Below the pieces are notes generated by a model, which made no database searches, had not been told where the DNA came from, and saw nothing but the letters and a program-made list of their open reading frames with translations. A stretch of 64,000 nt of DNA from Paraburkholderia bryophila (GTDB lineage: Bacteria; Pseudomonadota; Gammaproteobacteria; Burkholderiales; Burkholderiaceae): contig NZ_QLTK01000012.1 in NCBI RefSeq assembly GCF_003269035.1, positions 62,001 to 126,000 on the forward strand, read 5' to 3'. Below are positions 63,359 through 64,000 of this stretch, one piece after another (the stretch's first letter is position 1; the number at the start of each line of letters is the position of its first letter). Both the position numbers and the translations under genes were made by a program.

Positions 63359-64000
63359 CTATTTAGCCAGCTTGGAATGCCGCCGGGAGTACCCCAAATA
63401 AACAGCCATCCCAATCAAAAGCCAAACAACAAAAGCGATCCAGGTAACAGCCTGAAGATTGACCATAAGAAAAAGACAAGAGGCCACAGCCAGCACAGGC
63501 ACAACAGGCACACCCGGACACCGAAACGCCCGCGGCAGTTCAGGATGCGTTTTCCGCAAAACCAGAACCGCAATCGACACCATCGAAAACGCGGCCAACG
63601 TGCCGATATTGATCAGCTCAGCCAACACATTCAGCGGCACCAACGCCCCGATCAACCCAAAGAAAATCCCCACGAGCCATGTCGTGAAAAACGGCGTGGC
63701 AAAGCGCGGATGCACTTTGGACAAACGCGCCGGCAACAGTCCGTCCCGCGACATCGCGAAAATCACCCGCGTCTGCCCATAAGCCATCACCAGAATCACG
63801 GTCAGCATGCCGAGCACGGCGCCGAGGTCGATAAACCCAGCCACCCACTTTTGCCCAGCCACCTGCAACGCATACGACACCGGGTGCGAAATATTCGCGA
63901 ACTGCGCCGACGGCACGATCCCCGTCACGACCGCTGCTACTGCCACGTACAACACCGCGCAGACGCCCAGCGAAGCAATAATCCCGACCGGCAGATCGCG
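63359..64000 (-). CDS. APC-family amino-acid permease, C-terminal part (cut by window edge)
   Basis: The last 213 codons of an amino-acid/polyamine transporter; the start lies beyond the window. About six hydrophobic segments are visible, with Y-G-Q-T-R-V-I-F-A-M-S-R-D-G-L-L-P, the loop typical of cationic amino-acid transporters (CAT branch), and F-R-C-P-G-V-P-V-V-P near the end. The codons look more A-rich and less GC-biased than in neighbouring genes, e.g. in the last 150 bases, which may point to a different origin. Substrate is probably a cationic or branched amino acid. Confidence 0.88.
   Translation of the reverse strand, partial: RDLPVGIIASLGVCAVLYVAVAAVVTGIVPSAQFANISHPVSYALQVAGQKWVAGFIDLGAVLGMLTVILVMAYGQTRVIFAMSRDGLLPARLSKVHPRFATPFFTTWLVGIFFGLIGALVPLNVLAELINIGTLAAFSMVSIAVLVLRKTHPELPRAFRCPGVPVVPVLAVASCLFLMVNLQAVTWIAFVVWLLIGMAVYLGYSRRHSKLAK

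Overview
The window is a high-GC, gene-dense stretch of a betaproteobacterial chromosome. Gene order and protein content fit Burkholderiales, most likely Paraburkholderia or Burkholderia chromosome 1: queCED, mreBCD-mrdAB, divergent gatCAB, metXW-ampG, hslVU, dksA, dapF-DUF484-xerC and lpxL-metK. This placement is inferred from gene content; no 16S rRNA gene is present. I saw no tRNA, rRNA, CRISPR array, prophage or complete insertion sequence.

Left part (1-24 kb). queC-queE-queD make the 7-deazaguanine precursor of queuosine. An HpcH/HpaI aldolase and a Sel1-repeat protein follow, closed by a bidirectional terminator. On the minus strand mreB-mreC-mreD-mrdA(PBP2)-rodA forms the rod-shape elongation cluster; divergent to it, gatC-gatA-gatB encodes the tRNA amidotransferase. 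A PPK2 kinase and exonuclease III come next. The minus-strand block metX-metW-ampG-M48 protease combines methionine synthesis with envelope functions, then slmA, a HAD nucleotidase and argB.

Middle (24-44 kb). A TPR/glycosyltransferase-like gene is divergent to a RegB/RegA-type redox two-component system. hslVU, a cysteine-poor dksA, a His-rich COG0523 GTPase, rlmI-like, xerC, DUF484, dapF and lpxL all read leftward. metK reads rightward behind a leader with mutually exclusive hairpins. Then come a small basic protein, a phytanoyl-CoA dioxygenase-like gene, DUF3185, an aldo/keto reductase, a small membrane protein and an MFS exporter.

Right part (44-64 kb). A leftward tripartite RND efflux operon (pump, adaptor, outer-membrane factor) is followed by a small conserved-looking gene, an SrkA-type kinase, a DUF3857/transglutaminase protein and a PepSY-type membrane protein behind a Fur-box-like site. 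A compact leftward seven-gene cluster (coxS-L-M-D-E-G-F type) encodes a molybdenum hydroxylase with its maturation factors. Its large subunit carries the form II active-site loop, so it should not be called a CO dehydrogenase. The window ends inside an APC-family amino-acid permease.

Most of the window is ordinary housekeeping DNA and no clearly undescribed multigene system is visible. The most interesting unexplained signal is the metK leader (about 37549-37710), in which four arms can form A/B, B/C or C/D stems and a hairpin loop can pair with the ribosome-binding site. Second are the orphan form II molybdenum hydroxylase and the dksA/COG0523 pair.
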